Notes: generated from the letters alone by a model not told the origin. Counted from the stretch's first letter, positions 9,691 through 21,995 are shown. The stretch is 64,000 nucleotides of DNA from Rhyzopertha dominica (GCA_025024175.1 QCXZ01000137.1:744001-808000), one strand, 5' to 3'. Numbers and translations are program-made.

Positions 9691-12600
9691 ACCTAATTGT
9701 ATTATTTTATATAATATATAATAAACCTAACATTTAATTTTTAAGAAGCGCTGGAGGTTTTTTTAAAGAAATGGAGTAGTGCTCATGAAATTTTAATAGA
9801 ATAATCATTTCAATGATCTCTAATCGTACAACTTCATTCTTGTGCTAATTAAAAATCTTAATAAATCACGCCAATTCTTGAAAACTGAAACAACAATATT
9901 CTAAGTTGCGCCAATAGGCAAACGAAGTGTAATAAAACAGACGTCTTCAAACAAAAGGATGTAGGCGGAGATTTTCAGGAAAATTTCTACTATTTCAAGA
10001 ATAACTGCTTTAGTTTTAGGGTATTTATAAATTTCAAAGTTTCTATCAGACCTACATAACATTATCTTTGCCTGTATGGAGTTGAAAATCCAAATTCAGA
10101 CACTTTGGTACTAAAAACACTAGAATGATTATGTTACTAAACCAAAAAACTACATTACTTGAACATCATACAATTTTGTTAAAAGCGTCTGTCAGAACGT
10201 GCTTTCAAAATTTGGGGACAGTGGAACGAACGGTTCTCCAATTATTGCAGACATCAGAATCGCTTTTTTAACTTCATTGCTGTCTATATACTTTCTTAAG
10301 CAAGTTGGATTTTTTACATTTTTTTCTCAACTTCTTCCTATTATGCTTAATTATACCGGGTTTGATTTATATTTGGAAACAACTATATTTCAATTGTTAC
10401 CCAAAAAAGTAGTCTGCACAATAAATGTAAATATTCCAAAAGTTTCCTCTCAAGAAACCATTTTTATGTGAGTGATGAAGTGACTATTGTAAATGGAAAG
10501 GTCTAAATATGTTGTGACAATGTTTTTGGGTGTGAAAATGAACAATTGTTGATAACGTTGTAGGGTAAAGAGCTATATGTATATAATATTGAGCTCTCTA
10601 CGTATATTAGCATACATATCGTGGACATTTTTGATTCGCAGATAGACTATTTTGTACATTAAAAAAAGGATACATTAGGAGACAAGTATAAGATCTGTGT
10701 TGTACCCCTATTCAGAATAATACCCAATTTCTATCTACCTAACTCCCATTCTCGATTTGTTTACCGCAAACCAACTTGTATCCCTTGGCAAATAGAAGAC
10801 ACAAAAGCTGTCAGTCACTCTGGACCTTTTAAGTGTGTTCCCCTGGTCTATATTTGAAAACACTCCGCCAGTTTGTTTATTTAAATAATAGTAAAGTGCG
10901 CATCGTTGTGTGTCTAGTAACTTAATAAGGGTCCCGTTCGCCGTATTCCCCACATGTTGGTACCCCTGACGGNAGTTTGGCGCCACCAGGACTAGTTTGT
11001 TTTTCTCAACGTCACGCCGCCATATCGCGGTGTAAATCTGCCGCACCGAGTCGAAAAACGGAATTCGCGAGAACGGAATCGCAGGTATTATTAATTAGCC
11101 CATTACCACATCCGCGAGAGAGGATATCCTCGCAATTAAAGAGGTGTATTAGACTACCGTGATGTAGCAAAATGCCATCTATTAAGATGCACTCCGGCGC
11201 TCGCTATATTAACGATGAATTCTAAGCAGATAGATAATTACCATAATCAGAAGTGGGATTGAGCTATATTACGCGTTACGCGGGTATAAATTGGCCGTGT
11301 GCTTGGAAATGCGTGTGGAATATCTTATCTATAATCGTTCCTGTGCTATAATATACTTGCACCTATCAAATTATTCGCGGAACTGCAAAAATGTGGCTTA
11401 CAAATTCTTTTATTCTCAATCATCTTGGGCGCAACAGAAATGGTTCATTTATCGACGGCGTCGTATAAACGTTAACGAAACATTCNAACTCCCCCCCCCC
11501 ATCATGTTGACTTACCGATGAACTTACGTGTCGAGGCCAAGTGAATCTTTAGTGGAGTGTCCTTTTGTTTCGCCTGTCTATTGTTTCCAAAAAGCAATCG
11601 CTTTCGAGTAGAAAGGTAAACAAAACGTCAGTGTTTGTACACAAATCTCTAGGGGCCCTTCACTTCACGAAAGCATGTTTTCTAAGGGAACCTATTGATT
11701 TTTGTGTCGTATGGTATCGGATGCTCGTTGCGCTTGAGACACGCGAAACGTTTGATTAGTTTTGGGAAAAATGCGTAAACTCACCGATAAAATGCGGAGA
11801 TGTCAACTGGTGTCGTCCGCCGTTATCTGCAATGGAGAAAAATAAGTTTGTTATGGTCAGTTTTATTCCCTTGGTAAAATAGTATAGCCAATCACATAAA
11901 CTTTTACCTATTTATTTAATTTTAATATTTGCAGTAATACTACTACCACCACTAATAGTAAACCATGATTATACCTAATTGGTATCATAAATTTACACAA
12001 ATTTCTATTTAGTTTCGATTCCTAAAGACCACTTTTTCTAATTTGTTAACTTTGAGCTTGTTATTAACAAATAGACTAGGTAAATTAGTTTTATTTACTT
12101 CTACAGCTTTTATACCAAATTTGCTTAGTAAATTTTTAACGTTAACATTAGTATTTTTGATATAATTTAATGAAATGACACATATAATCCTTTTCTTTAT
12201 TGTTTGTACTATATAGTGTGTCTTGTATTTTTGTTCTGCAATGTGTTTTAGATAACATGTCTGAAATTTTTGTGTTGTAACCATTATTAATCACTATTTG
12301 TTTAATAATTGTTAATTATTTATTAAATATTTCAGTCTTCAAATGTATATTATAATAATTAAGCCTTCTTTAAAAAATTAACTCTAACTGAGACTTGACC
12401 AACAAACTTAAGAGGAAACCAAACCTTAAGTTTTTCATTAAAATAAGTGGTACTGATAATATATACTGATAATATACTTAAATTCCCTCAGTACTACGAA
12501 CTGACTACATTATCAGGCGTTTTACTAATTTCATCGGCCGTAACACTGCCGTCAGGTGTCGCATAACACAGCCTGACGGGGTAATCCCCTAGCCAGCGAT

Positions 12601-12981
12601 ACAACGCACTGAACAGCTTTGTTACCCGGCGCCAAATTGAATTTAAAATTTATACCGTGCGCGCACTCTTTGATACAGTCGGAAAATATCCTTTGTGAGC
12701 CTCACTACGGATTTGGACGGGATTTTTGCCCTCCACGTTGATTGCTTCTGCAAATATACCCGGACCGTTTCGTCGGGCAGATACAAATGAGATATAATGT
12801 CGGGGGGATGCGGGGTGACTTTAAATATTCAAGCAACTGGCGCGAATCGATGCCGAACGGGGCGATAGGCTTTCAATTGACATCCGACCTCCTTCGTTAA
12901 AAAAAACATTCGAATAACAGAAAAAGCTCTGTAGTAGTGTAGTGATTAATCTAGAATATCATTATCATTTTTAATAAATAA
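9691..12981. other. Intergenic, no gene recognised
   Basis: Short open frames on both strands (for example 10199-10471, 11291-11521, 12009-12284) show no domain, no splice context and no supporting composition. Single N bases interrupt the sequence near 10973 and 11486, the latter beside a C run. The segment about 12530-12900 is more complex and GC-richer than its surroundings, another candidate regulatory island. Confidence 0.4.
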
Positions 12982-13384
12982 TACAGGGCTTCTAAAAATG
13001 ATTCATGCAACGCAGGCGGCGTTCGTTTCTGAATTCTTTGTGCCGCCTTTTTGTAACTGCTGCCAAGCTACAATATGCACGGCGATAGTAGTGAAGGTTG
13101 CAGATCAGTGTCACACTGCAGCTCCGAAATGTGAGCTTTCTGCAAACTATTTGATATATTTTGATATGAGAAAACTATTGGGAATGTGTATTTTAAATAT
13201 CCTATAGTGTTTTGTGGGATAATTAACTTTAAGATTGCATACAGCTCACATTTAGGAGCTGCAACCTCCAACTGCTACTATCGCCGTGCATATTGTAGCT
13301 TGGCAGCAGTTACCAAAAGGCGGCACAAAGAATTCAGAAGCCAACGCCGCCCGCGTTGCTTGAATCATTTATAGAAACCCCGTA
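12982..13384. repeat. MITE family H, copy 1
   Basis: This is a non-coding element of about 400 bp with long inverted ends of roughly 100 bp. The left end begins TACAGGGCTTCTAAAAATGA and includes GCCGCCTTTTTGTAACTGCT. The right end carries the complement, with CAGCAGTTACCAAAAGGCGG, and finishes CCCCGTA. TA at both extremes fits a Tc1/mariner-mobilised MITE. A second copy lies at about 39128-39503. Open frames inside it have no recognisable content. Confidence 0.82.
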
Positions 13385-15647
13385 CAATCAAGTTAGTTAG
13401 TTATTACTTTATAATAGTCTTGGTTGTGTTCGGATTGTCGTAAACCACTTGAAAAGGTCCTAATTGCATTGAATCGTTGGTCGAACGATACCAACTTGCG
13501 TTGATTAAAGAGTTCCGTTAATAAAAGTGATTCAACGACTTTGTGTCAAATGACAATATCATCTAAATTTGATTTTATTTGTTTAAAAAGAATGTGCTTT
13601 TATTCAAGCCAGTTAGAATACTGTACTTATTCAAATGATGGGAATAAGTACGTAACATCAGGGACTTTGAAAATGAAACGACCTAGCAAGAACGATAATC
13701 TGAATTCGCAGCAAAACTTAGTAATGTTTTCCATCACACGATGACGCTATTACAAGGGAAAAATGTCACAACCCTCCTGAATCATGTCAGATTTAAAGCT
13801 CACGACTAAATTCACCATTGCATACATAAAACAGCGAGGTTCGTTCTGAACACTTTCCAAAGCAACCCAGCAACCATCATCCACACGACCTTGCTCCAAA
13901 ATCGCCTCCACAACGATCTTTTCGTTTCGGATCACGGTTCATTCTTCCACACATCAAATGATAGAAATTAATCAGCTCACCTCTGGTTGGATTCGGCTGT
14001 CGCCGGGCATTGTCCCTTGACGGATAGAGCTATCAACAACTGACGATCACATTTGTAAAGTGTTACGACGGCAATCAGAGTGCTTCATTAGCGGGTTCGT
14101 ATCCCCGCTGCGTAGGACCGACGCTCATTTGTCATAAGCACGCCACGGCCGACCGAGATGTGCCCAGCTGGACGTTTTTGTTTCGCTATCCCACAGAGGG
14201 GCGATTGCTGCCCATTGTTTTTTCCGTGTAGGTGGAGGAGGGCCGTTTTTCGGGAACTGTCAGGTCCAAGGAGCTAATTAACGGCGGTCCACTAATTTGG
14301 CGCCCACTGGTTTTTCGAATAGATCGATACAGGCTAATAGAGTTCTTGTCAGTGTTCCGGTTGCCATAGTTCTGCTAGTTAACATTTTGGGAATTCACTG
14401 ATCCACAACGGATTTGTAAAAAAACAACCAATTACATATTTTTCCTTGGCAACGAAATATGAGGAAGGATAGATGGATGGAAGAGGCAATGGAAAGAGAT
14501 ATGCAATGTGGTACAAAAGTTTAGAACAAAACTCGTAATTACTTTATGTGATGTTAAAATAGACCTCCGCAAAGGTCAATCATGTTTTGTAAAATGTTCT
14601 AAATAAATTGTGGCGTTATGAATTTTGATCCACTAGTGTATTAGAAGGTCTCTGATCAACCAAAAACAGACGTATTAATATGGTGGCCGTGGATAAACAA
14701 ATTGATGATGATAAGGTAACTTGGAAGCTGATTGACTTGTCAGGATTAAAATATACACGAACTTAGCTCGGACAACTTTCTCACGGCCAATTAAAACACA
14801 CAAGTATCACAACGGCAGTCTTTTGTTTCACTCACTTGACTGTACATCAAGTTAACAGTGACTTATTCCGCGTCGAGGACCTAAACAATAGCGGAAGGGC
14901 GATAATTCCGAAGGGTTCACTTAGTTATTTTGCACAATGGGCGCTGGAGAGGTCCGGAATTAAAAACTGTTGTATGCATGGGCATGAGAAAGTCGATGCG
15001 GCTCCGTGTGATGGATTTCCTGGCGTGGAAACCGCGACAAAGGAGCCACGTCAAATTGAGTTTGGTTCGGTGACCGGAAGGACGTCACAAAGCACCGCGT
15101 TATAAGGACTGACGTTTATGGTGCCGAAGGCGAAATGGGGTTTCAGATTTTCAATAAAACGCTCGGATATGAACGTTTTCATGGCGATTATAAGAATTTG
15201 AACCCAAAATCAAACAACATATCAAGACTAACCATTTGATCTAAGACCACCATATTAGGGAATATAAATAAGTCTATTTTTCGTGGATTAGAGGCCTTCT
15301 ACTACAACTATTTTTAATATAAAACTAACATTTATATCAAGAACGATTTTATCATTTTATTGCAGTCAAATTCACTCGGATCAGGGAGCCCAAGAAATGA
15401 AGCCTCTTCTGAAAACGTTCTCGAAATTTTGTTGATGCCTTGTGCAGCCACATATCGCAAGAAAAATCTCCCACCGAAAGATTTATATCGTTTTTAACAC
15501 GAGTTTTACTTTCGTTTGAGAATCCCTGGGTGGAGATCTCATCTTTTGGTCCGATTCACGACTACTTTAACTAGTATCTATCGTTCTTTTTCTTTCATGT
15601 GGTACATGAGAGTATTTTCTATAACGACTGTCTTCTTCTCTTTTCAG
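13385..15647. other. Intergenic or intronic sequence upstream of the 15.6-kb exon
   Basis: No exon is recognised. A block at about 13970-14390 is GC-richer and non-repetitive. Near 14610-14650 the sequence resembles the bases just left of element A and the end of Tc1-like elements. The open frame at 14836-15105 has no recognisable domain. If the exon at 15648 belongs to a multi-exon gene, part of this stretch is its intron. Confidence 0.4.
15636..15647 (+). promoter_or_regulatory. Splice acceptor of the Ser/Pro-rich terminal exon
   Basis: A pyrimidine-rich tract (TCTTCTTCTCTTTTCAG) ends at 15647, directly before the open frame. Composition changes sharply from AT-rich to GC-rich at this point, which supports a true intron-exon border. 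Confidence 0.7.
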
Positions 15648-16341
15648 AATGCAGCAACAGCAGCTGGCAGCCCAGCTAGCGCACCACGGAGGTGCCCCAC
15701 GCCAACCCCCCCTCAGTCCAACCCCCTCAGACAGCGACTCCGACATTTCCCTGGGCGCCAACTCCCCCCCGATATCCTCACCGGGTCCCCTGCGCTTCGG
15801 CGCCTCCTCCCCCACCCCCATAAGCACCTTCCGCTTCGGCCCGCACTCCCCCGGTCCCATGCCGTCCCAGTTCCGATTCGGGACGCCCCCCTCGTTCAGG
15901 ATGGACAAAACCTCCCCCACCGGTTTCAGGAAGGTGAGGGAGAACGACTCCCCCATCAACGTGGACGGCAACACGCCGAGTTACGGCAGTTTGAGGTTAA
16001 CTGGCGACGTGGTCGACACCTCCCCCTCCCAGACGACGTTGCAGCACTCCCCTCCCATGAACCTGAGGATAGCCGATAATTTAAGGCTGCCGGCGGTTTC
16101 GGAGGGGCTCCGGTTACCGCCGGAGGCGCCCGTACCTCTGAGAATCGGCGCCCCTCCCCAGATAACGACGCCACTGAGGATCCAGGTGACGTCGCCCTCC
16201 AAACTGGGGGCTCCTCCCTCCCCCCAGACCAGCCTGCAGCTCGGGGCGCCGCCACACGGCGGGATCGTGCGGATAGCGCCGCCGAGCCCCCCGACTCACC
16301 CGACTTTACACCGGCCGTTTTCGCCGGCGCGTCTGACGTGA
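15648..16341 (+). CDS. Terminal exon of unidentified gene, Ser/Pro-rich repeat tail
   Basis: The exon encodes at least 230 residues to a TGA at 16339-16341 and is far GC-richer than its surroundings, with C/G favoured at third positions. It starts one base before an ATG, so the reading probably continues from an upstream exon not found here. The protein begins with a glutamine run and LAAQLAHHGG, then a Ser/Pro/acidic stretch (PLSPTPSDSDSDISLG). A loosely repeated motif of the type [L/F]R[F/L/I]G-x-PP/SP follows: LRFGASSP, FRFGPHSPG, FRFGTPPS, LRIGAPP, KLGAPPSP, QLGAPPHG, VRIAPPSP. No folded domain is visible. Such tails are common in transcription factors and other nuclear proteins, but I do not recognise the gene. 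Overlapping frames on both strands here are shadows of the biased composition. Confidence 0.72.
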
Positions 16342-16517
16342 TACTGCGAGAACTGGGGCCGAACGGGAATGTAAATATAGTGAAAATTGTACACCTTATC
16401 ATGATAGAACGTTGATGCAATTCCTAGCTTCTAATTAATGTGTATAGTTTGAATCAAAGCTGAGTGATCATTTTATAAAGTCATTATGATTATTATTGTC
16501 GAGATTAACCAAATAAC

Positions 16518-16523
16518 AATAAA
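16518..16523 (+). terminator. Candidate polyadenylation signal (AATAAA)
   Basis: An AATAAA lies 177 bases after the stop codon of the 15.6-kb exon, within AT-rich sequence expected for a 3' untranslated region. Another AATAAA is at 16767-16772. Which one is used cannot be told from sequence. Confidence 0.45.
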
Positions 16524-16772
16524 TTGATGCAATCGCGTTTTATATTATTTTGTAAGTATATAGACGGAAACTGTGGCTGAGTTTATTTATTATCGAGTTT
16601 ATTGTGTAAATATGACGGGCGAATTTTATCAGAATGGCGTTTGTTTTTAGGTTTTTATTTTATATCGATAAATTCTGTCAATTTGTATATAAAATATGAA
16701 TATTAAAGATGAGTAACACAAATTTTGTCGTTTTATTATTATAGTCGTTTTAGAATCACAGAACTGAATAAA

Positions 16773-18099
16773 CACATCAGGCTGGTTGCTCTTCTCTATT
16801 TTAAGCTAAAATCAACTCTGTATTTAAAATCCCAATCAATCACATTACTTAATTTAAGGTGTTGTCATGGTTACTGGGTTGATTTTGGCAAACATCAACT
16901 TTAACAAAGAGAAGAGAAACCGGCCTATTGTGTTCACAAAATAGGGGAAAATATGGAAACAATTCCAGCAAACTGGGGGAAATGGAACTTGAAAATCGTC
17001 TTGTAAAAAAATTCGCTGCTTATGCAGAACAACAAAAAGCCTAAATAATGCAGTCAAAGTAACTTGTAATATAGATCAATATTTTTACATCTTTGGGCAA
17101 GGTATAAAAGTTGCACGATTTGCCACGGTTTTTGCAGTCAATATAAGCAAAATTTTTATTAATTATTATTGCCTTATTGTATCATCAATTTTTTTTCTGA
17201 TTTTATTAATGTTATAAAATGAATTTGTATTCTAGTTAGTTTTGAAGTGGTTTCTTTATTTGTAAAAGTATCTAGGTATATCTGAAACGATCGATATTAT
17301 CAAAGGCGATACGATAGCCCAATTATTTAAAATCACCTTTAAGTCCTATAGTGACTACTTTGGTTAAAAAACATTTTGAAGGTTTCTAAATAACGAACAG
17401 ACAAAAATCTGATACTGAGATGGAGTTACCGAAAATCAGTCTGATATTTTTTGTTAGAGTTTCTTTCAAGAATGTATCTAATAGTTTCAGCATAGTTACA
17501 ATTTTTAATGTCACGTCAAAATGTAAGTTACTATCACAAGAAAATTTTTAAGCATCAAAGTCAGGGCATATAAACTTTTAAGGTTGAAAATGTAGTTTTC
17601 TATTTTGAATTGAATTCCAACGGTGTTTTTATATATTATGCACTTTATAGATTTAACATGAAATTATAAAGGCACTTAATGTAATGTCTAAGTCTAAGTT
17701 TGTAATATATTTAATATATATTTATATCAAAAATGACGTTTACAGACCGGAAAGTAACACCTGCAAATATCTTTATTTTTGAGTATAGGATAGTTGTTTT
17801 GTAGAAAAATTACTTTAGTAAACTTCAAGAACTTTGCATCTGTCAAGGTAAATGTACAGAGAAATAAATTAGTTAATAATGAAAATGTTGATAAATTACA
17901 TCCATATTCATCCTCCATGGTGATATGAGATCAATTTTCTAATAGAAGTGATATTATGTGAATTTATTCTAATTTGGTCACGTGTATTTGGAGGCAAAAT
18001 TTTCACAAATCTTGGAAATTAATGTTTACTGTGCAACTACTCCATTTATATCAAGAAAATTTAAGTAAGTTGTTCTGTTTGCAAACGTTCTTAAAGATA
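16773..18099. other. Intergenic, nothing recognised
   Basis: AT-rich sequence without coding signal or recognisable repeats. Confidence 0.45.
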
Positions 18100-18272
18100 T
18101 AGGACATTATGTAAGATGTAAGATAATATTTTGTCGGATAGATCGCTGTCACTTGAAAACACTGACAAAAAGCTAATAGTCTGACGTTTTCAACGTGACA
18201 GCGATCTATCCGACAAAATATTATCTTATATTTATGGACGCTGAAAGCATTCACCCTCGTATTATGTAAGAT
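18100..18272. repeat. Foldback element F, copy 2 (near-perfect palindrome)
   Basis: The left arm at 18119-18160 (TAAGATAATATTTTGTCGGA, GATCGCTGTCAC, TTGAAAAC) is matched by its complement at 18186-18228 with only one or two differences and a spacer of about 25 bases. The flank TTATGGACGCTGAAAGCAT is shared, inverted, with copy 1 near 166-180. It is non-coding. The arms would form a strong hairpin in DNA or RNA. Confidence 0.8.
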
Positions 18273-19008
18273 GTGTTTAGAATTTCATGTAGAATCTAGA
18301 AATGCAATAAAATACACTTTTTTTTTTAATTTTTCATAGCTATAGTTCTTTCCTCCTAAATCTATATATAATACTGGAGAGTCAAGTATCATTTTTACTT
18401 CCAATGTCACATTACAAAATTAATAACACGAATGCTAACCGATTCGAACGATAGATTTTTAATTTACGAACCCTTTTTGTCCTGCTGTTCGTCCGCTGGC
18501 TTTCATATGGATTTTTTTCGACGTATTACAGGGCGATGTTATCGCGTCAGTCTCCGCATAATGACTCGGCTGAAAAAATTGGGGTAAATGCGGAACGGTC
18601 CTGCGAGATCCCGCGATAGGAGGGAATTTGTGTAATGTGTCCACGCCACTGTTCGTTGTTATTAATACGTTTCTCCCTGGTCGTTCATTTTAACACCACT
18701 AGCGACAGAGACAAATGTACGTTATAATAATTATGGTTGTTATTACTGCTTGCTTCGTCACGTAACGAACAACGTACTATTCGAGGGCTTTCAGGATTTT
18801 TAAGCATGATTTGTTATTAGCTGTACTTGGTGAAAGTCTGTCTTCAAACATTTCCGTAAGGTGTTCCAATTTGATATGGATAAAACGTCGTTTTGCCAAA
18901 TGTATGTCTTGAAGAAGAGAAGTTTTTTAGGAACTACTTCTGAAAGACTTCGGCACAGTCGTGTCAGAATGATAGTCCGCGCTAGCATTTGTTAAATTTT
19001 TACACTGC
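18273..19008. other. Intergenic, no gene recognised
   Basis: Segment 18420-18720 is more complex and GC-richer than the flanks. No domain is seen in the short minus-strand frames at 18459-18644 and 18800-18988. Confidence 0.4.
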
Positions 19009-19009
19009 T

Positions 19010-20357
19010 GAGTTGAGAAAAGTGTGATAACAAACTTGGGCCTTGCAAAAAACTTCTGGATAAAAACCATAATCTCCAGGTGTCTCCTTTGTCCTCGCAC
19101 TGGTAATAATTATCATTCACTTTGTTATTTGCAATCGCAATGCCTCAGTTAACTGAACTTGATCACATCGAAATTTTGACGAAACCAGCGGTGTTAAAAA
19201 TCGTCAAAAACAGGATGTCCAAAGGTTGCTACGAGTGCGGAAAGCAGCTCGAATGTCCTTTTAGATGTGCAAAAGAATCCCAAGTGTTCCGTACAGCAGC
19301 GTGCTCTCACTCACCATATTAGCAGAAGATCTGTTCAGAAAATTTTGAAAAAAGAGAAGTTTCATCCGTACAAAATTCACTTATTACAAGAACTGAGCGT
19401 AAGATAGAATTTTGCAAAACTGCTATGAGCATGATAGATGAAGATAAAAAACATTTTAAATTGGATTATGTTTTCTGATGATGGAATTGTTTGCCTCAAT
19501 GGTAATGTGAACAGACATAATTGCAGATATTTGTCGAAATCAAATCCACATTGGAAGGAAAAAGTCCACACACAAAGTGAATGTCTGGTGTGGTATTATC
19601 GATGAGCATATTATGGCTTTTTTCATCGATGGAAATTTGAATGCGGTCAAGTATTTACAGCTCTTGCCCGAACACATTATACCAGAACTTATTCGCCTGT
19701 TTCCTAATCGTGAAAATGCTGCGCGTCCTTCTGAATAGATATGGTGCACCACCCCATTTTGCAGCCAACGTTCGTGGATATTTGAATGCGATATTTCAAA
19801 ACAGATGGATTGGTAGGCGCGGGCCGATAGAATGCCCAGCACGTTCCCCTGATCTGACACCGCTTGATTTTTCCTGTGGGGGTATCTGAAAAATCGTATT
19901 TATGCTGATCGGCCACATAATGCCGAAGATCTAAAAGGACGAATCAGGGCAGGAATTCAGAGCTTACCTCCAAATATGCTACAAAGAACATTAGAAAACT
20001 TTTACTCAAGGCTGCATACTGCCAGGAAAAAAATGGGGAATATTTTGAGCATCTTCTGTAATGTAAATCTAAAAAAATACTGCATTTTTCACGAAATCAT
20101 GTTTTTTTTTTTACTTTTTGGGTACCGATTCGTAGTAAATTGATCAAATTAGACGAAAATTATCACCAGTCAAGGAAAAATGTAATATGTACCTGGCTTT
20201 TTTGTCAGCAACTTGCGCCCATATTTCGGAAAAGAGAGTAAAAAATATTCCTTAAAATGAATTTTAATTACCCACAGGCCAATGTACAATTTCAGGAAAT
20301 TCGGTCGAACAGAACCTGAAATATCTTGCTGGTTCCATACTTTATAGCGATCCTGCA
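19010..20357 (+). mobile_element. Family B copy 1 (DD41D-type element), decayed
   Basis: The right end carries GGTTCCATACTTTATAGCGA followed by TCCTGCA at 20351-20357. This is the complement of the TACAGGGTCGCTATAAAGTA end seen at 61211 and near 40850. The left limit is placed where similarity to the copies at 42.9 kb and 61.6 kb stops (shared phrases CTGAGTTGA and CAAACTTGGG) and is approximate. A block near 20155-20210 (GAAAATTATCACCAGTCA) is the inverted counterpart of sequence just upstream of the transposase start, showing subterminal inverted repeats. This copy preserves the unoccupied version of the site where a mariner inserted in copy 2. Confidence 0.78.
19140..20061 (+). pseudogene. 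Transposase of family B copy 1, broken
   Basis: The frame opens MPQLTELDHIEIL, the family B N-terminal helix-turn-helix, but soon shifts. Recognisable later parts are a second HTH near 19320 (RRSVQKILKKEKFHPYKI), IMFSDD with the first aspartate near 19465, NRHNCRY near 19513, then RYGAPPHFAANVRGYLN, WIGRRGPIECPARSPDL and TPLDF near 19740-19870. The residue after the second catalytic region reads RYGAPP where relatives have DGAPP, so the catalytic aspartate itself appears lost. At least four frameshifts separate these parts. The end with EHLL and stop at 20059-20061 matches the usual C-terminus of this transposase group. Confidence 0.78.
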
Positions 20358-20419
20358 TATCTACTTACCCCTTAACTATTGTCAGTACAATCAGATTAGA
20401 CATGTGTGGGGAAAACAGG

Positions 20420-20523
20420 TTCTACGCCATGCTGTCTGCACTACACCTATACTGACGAGCTATAGCAGTAGCGAAACAGATTCGTCTGTAGTTGTTTACG
20501 GCGCAGACAGTATATCATAGACT
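20420..20523 (+). repeat. Short repeat G, copy 2
   Basis: Starting GTTCTACGCCATGCTGTCTG and ending GGCGCAGACAGTATATCATA, this segment aligns with the reverse complement of 347-458. The inverted ends of about 17-20 bases are partly decayed. No coding content. A third copy was not found in the window. Confidence 0.55.
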
Positions 20524-21549
20524 TGCATTATAAAGTATGGAATACCTACAAGTAGGATTTTCAGAATAAATGAACTTTATTATTTTGAATGTCACTTAAG
20601 GAATTGGGATTTCTATTTTGTTAGCTGTAATGTATTCATTATAAATTATTTCATCGGACCCCCCTTCAAATAATTAGTCAATTTCTTCATTTGTATTCCA
20701 AGGTCTTGGTAGGTTCCTCTCGGAATTAATAACAGCAGCTCCGACCCCTCCGTATATGGAAAAACAAATTCGATTGTAAGGGGACAGTCCTGTTTGTCCT
20801 ACCCACGCAGACCAGCTCGTGGAGAACTAGTCGCATATATTCCGTTCTATATCGACCTTGCGCTCTAAGCGCTATACCAACCGGGGTATCAGTTTCATTG
20901 GGCGCCAAAAACCGACTCCTGATTGGCTTGCCAATGAACACGTTACGCCCATGTTTTGTCATCCTCCGAGGCTACAGCTTGCTCGACTTGGAGATGATCT
21001 TGCAGAACCATAATAAGTTCCAAATCGTTAAATCGGGGACTCATTTGAAAGAATTGAAATGCCAAAAATAATAGGTATGTTGTACAAGGTAGGTACAGTG
21101 GCTTAAAAGGAAATCACTCCTAACAGTTGTAGAACTTCAATTCCATGTCTAATAATTGCATTCAGATACCGAAATTACCCTTCTTNTAGAGACGTNTTTT
21201 TTTAGAATTATTAATGTTTACCTATTATGGAATCTGCAGATATGAAAGATGATTTTTGGCTAGAAACTGCAGCCCATTGTCTAACTGCAACTACGCCTAT
21301 CAGTGGAAATCATAGAGTGAAAACTCAGCACTTTAAGAGAGATATTCTAAGACTTCCCACTTGACACACCAAAGATACCATTAAGAGTAGGCCAACCTCT
21401 GGTAGAAATCATTACAATTTTCAATTAACATGCATCACAAGTGACCTCACTTATTCGATGACATCAGAGCCCCACACAAATCGACCACAAAAATAAATAA
21501 TGGTAGCTTGGCCGACGATAGAAATTTGTAACTTTTATAAAATGACGTA
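20524..21549. other. Intergenic, no gene recognised
   Basis: The minus-strand frame at 20726-20962 has no recognisable domain. N bases occur near 21186 and 21196. Confidence 0.4.
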
Positions 21550-21574
21550 ATTCCTGCTTTTGGAATGCCAGTCA

Positions 21575-21800
21575 GGGACGTATGGTTTTAGCAAGTTGGA
21601 GTACCACTCCATTATACCGTAAAGTTTGGATCAAGTCTTCTCACAACGTTGGATTGGCACAAGAGATGCCATCGAATAACCACCGAGGTCTACAGACTTT
21701 ACAATACGTGACTTTTTCTTATGGAGACCCCTAAAATCCAGGGCATTATAAGAATTCTCCTTAAAAAAAGAGCGAATTAAAACAGAGCATAAGAGGTCAA
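21575..21800 (+). pseudogene. Transposase C-terminal relic (DD41D type)
   Basis: Read with frameshifts, this stretch gives VRDVWFQQVGVPLHYTV (second catalytic region, its aspartate replaced by valine), QRWIGTRDAIE, then PPRSTDFTIRDFFLW and a KKRIKTEHKRS tail. These are the landmarks of the family L, A and B transposases in the right order and spacing. The N-terminal half is not recognisable upstream. Confidence 0.65.
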
Positions 21801-21995
21801 TTAACATTGATTTCTATTTACTATAGCCTCGAAAGATTATGCTGGATTCGTAAAAAGTACATTTGGCATAGACAATTTCCTGTTGGTTATCGGAATAACG
21901 GATGTTCCATACAACAATACGGAAAAAGCCTTTGGAGGATTGCCAATACCATGAAATACTATTAGTGTTGCAAACATTAAAATTAAATAAATTGT

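Noticed and set aside
10199..10471. 90-codon hydrophobic frame, with NGSPIIADI slightly reminiscent of a Penelope-type GSPLSPIIA box
   Set aside because: Nothing before or after it fits a reverse transcriptase; the resemblance is short enough to be chance.
14836..15105. 89-codon frame on +
   Set aside because: No recognisable domain, no start context and no splice sites that would link it to the exon at 15648.
15516..16420. Long overlapping open frames on both strands around the 15.6-kb exon
   Set aside because: They follow from the GC-rich composition. Only the + frame ending at 16341 fits the splice acceptor and the repeated protein motif.
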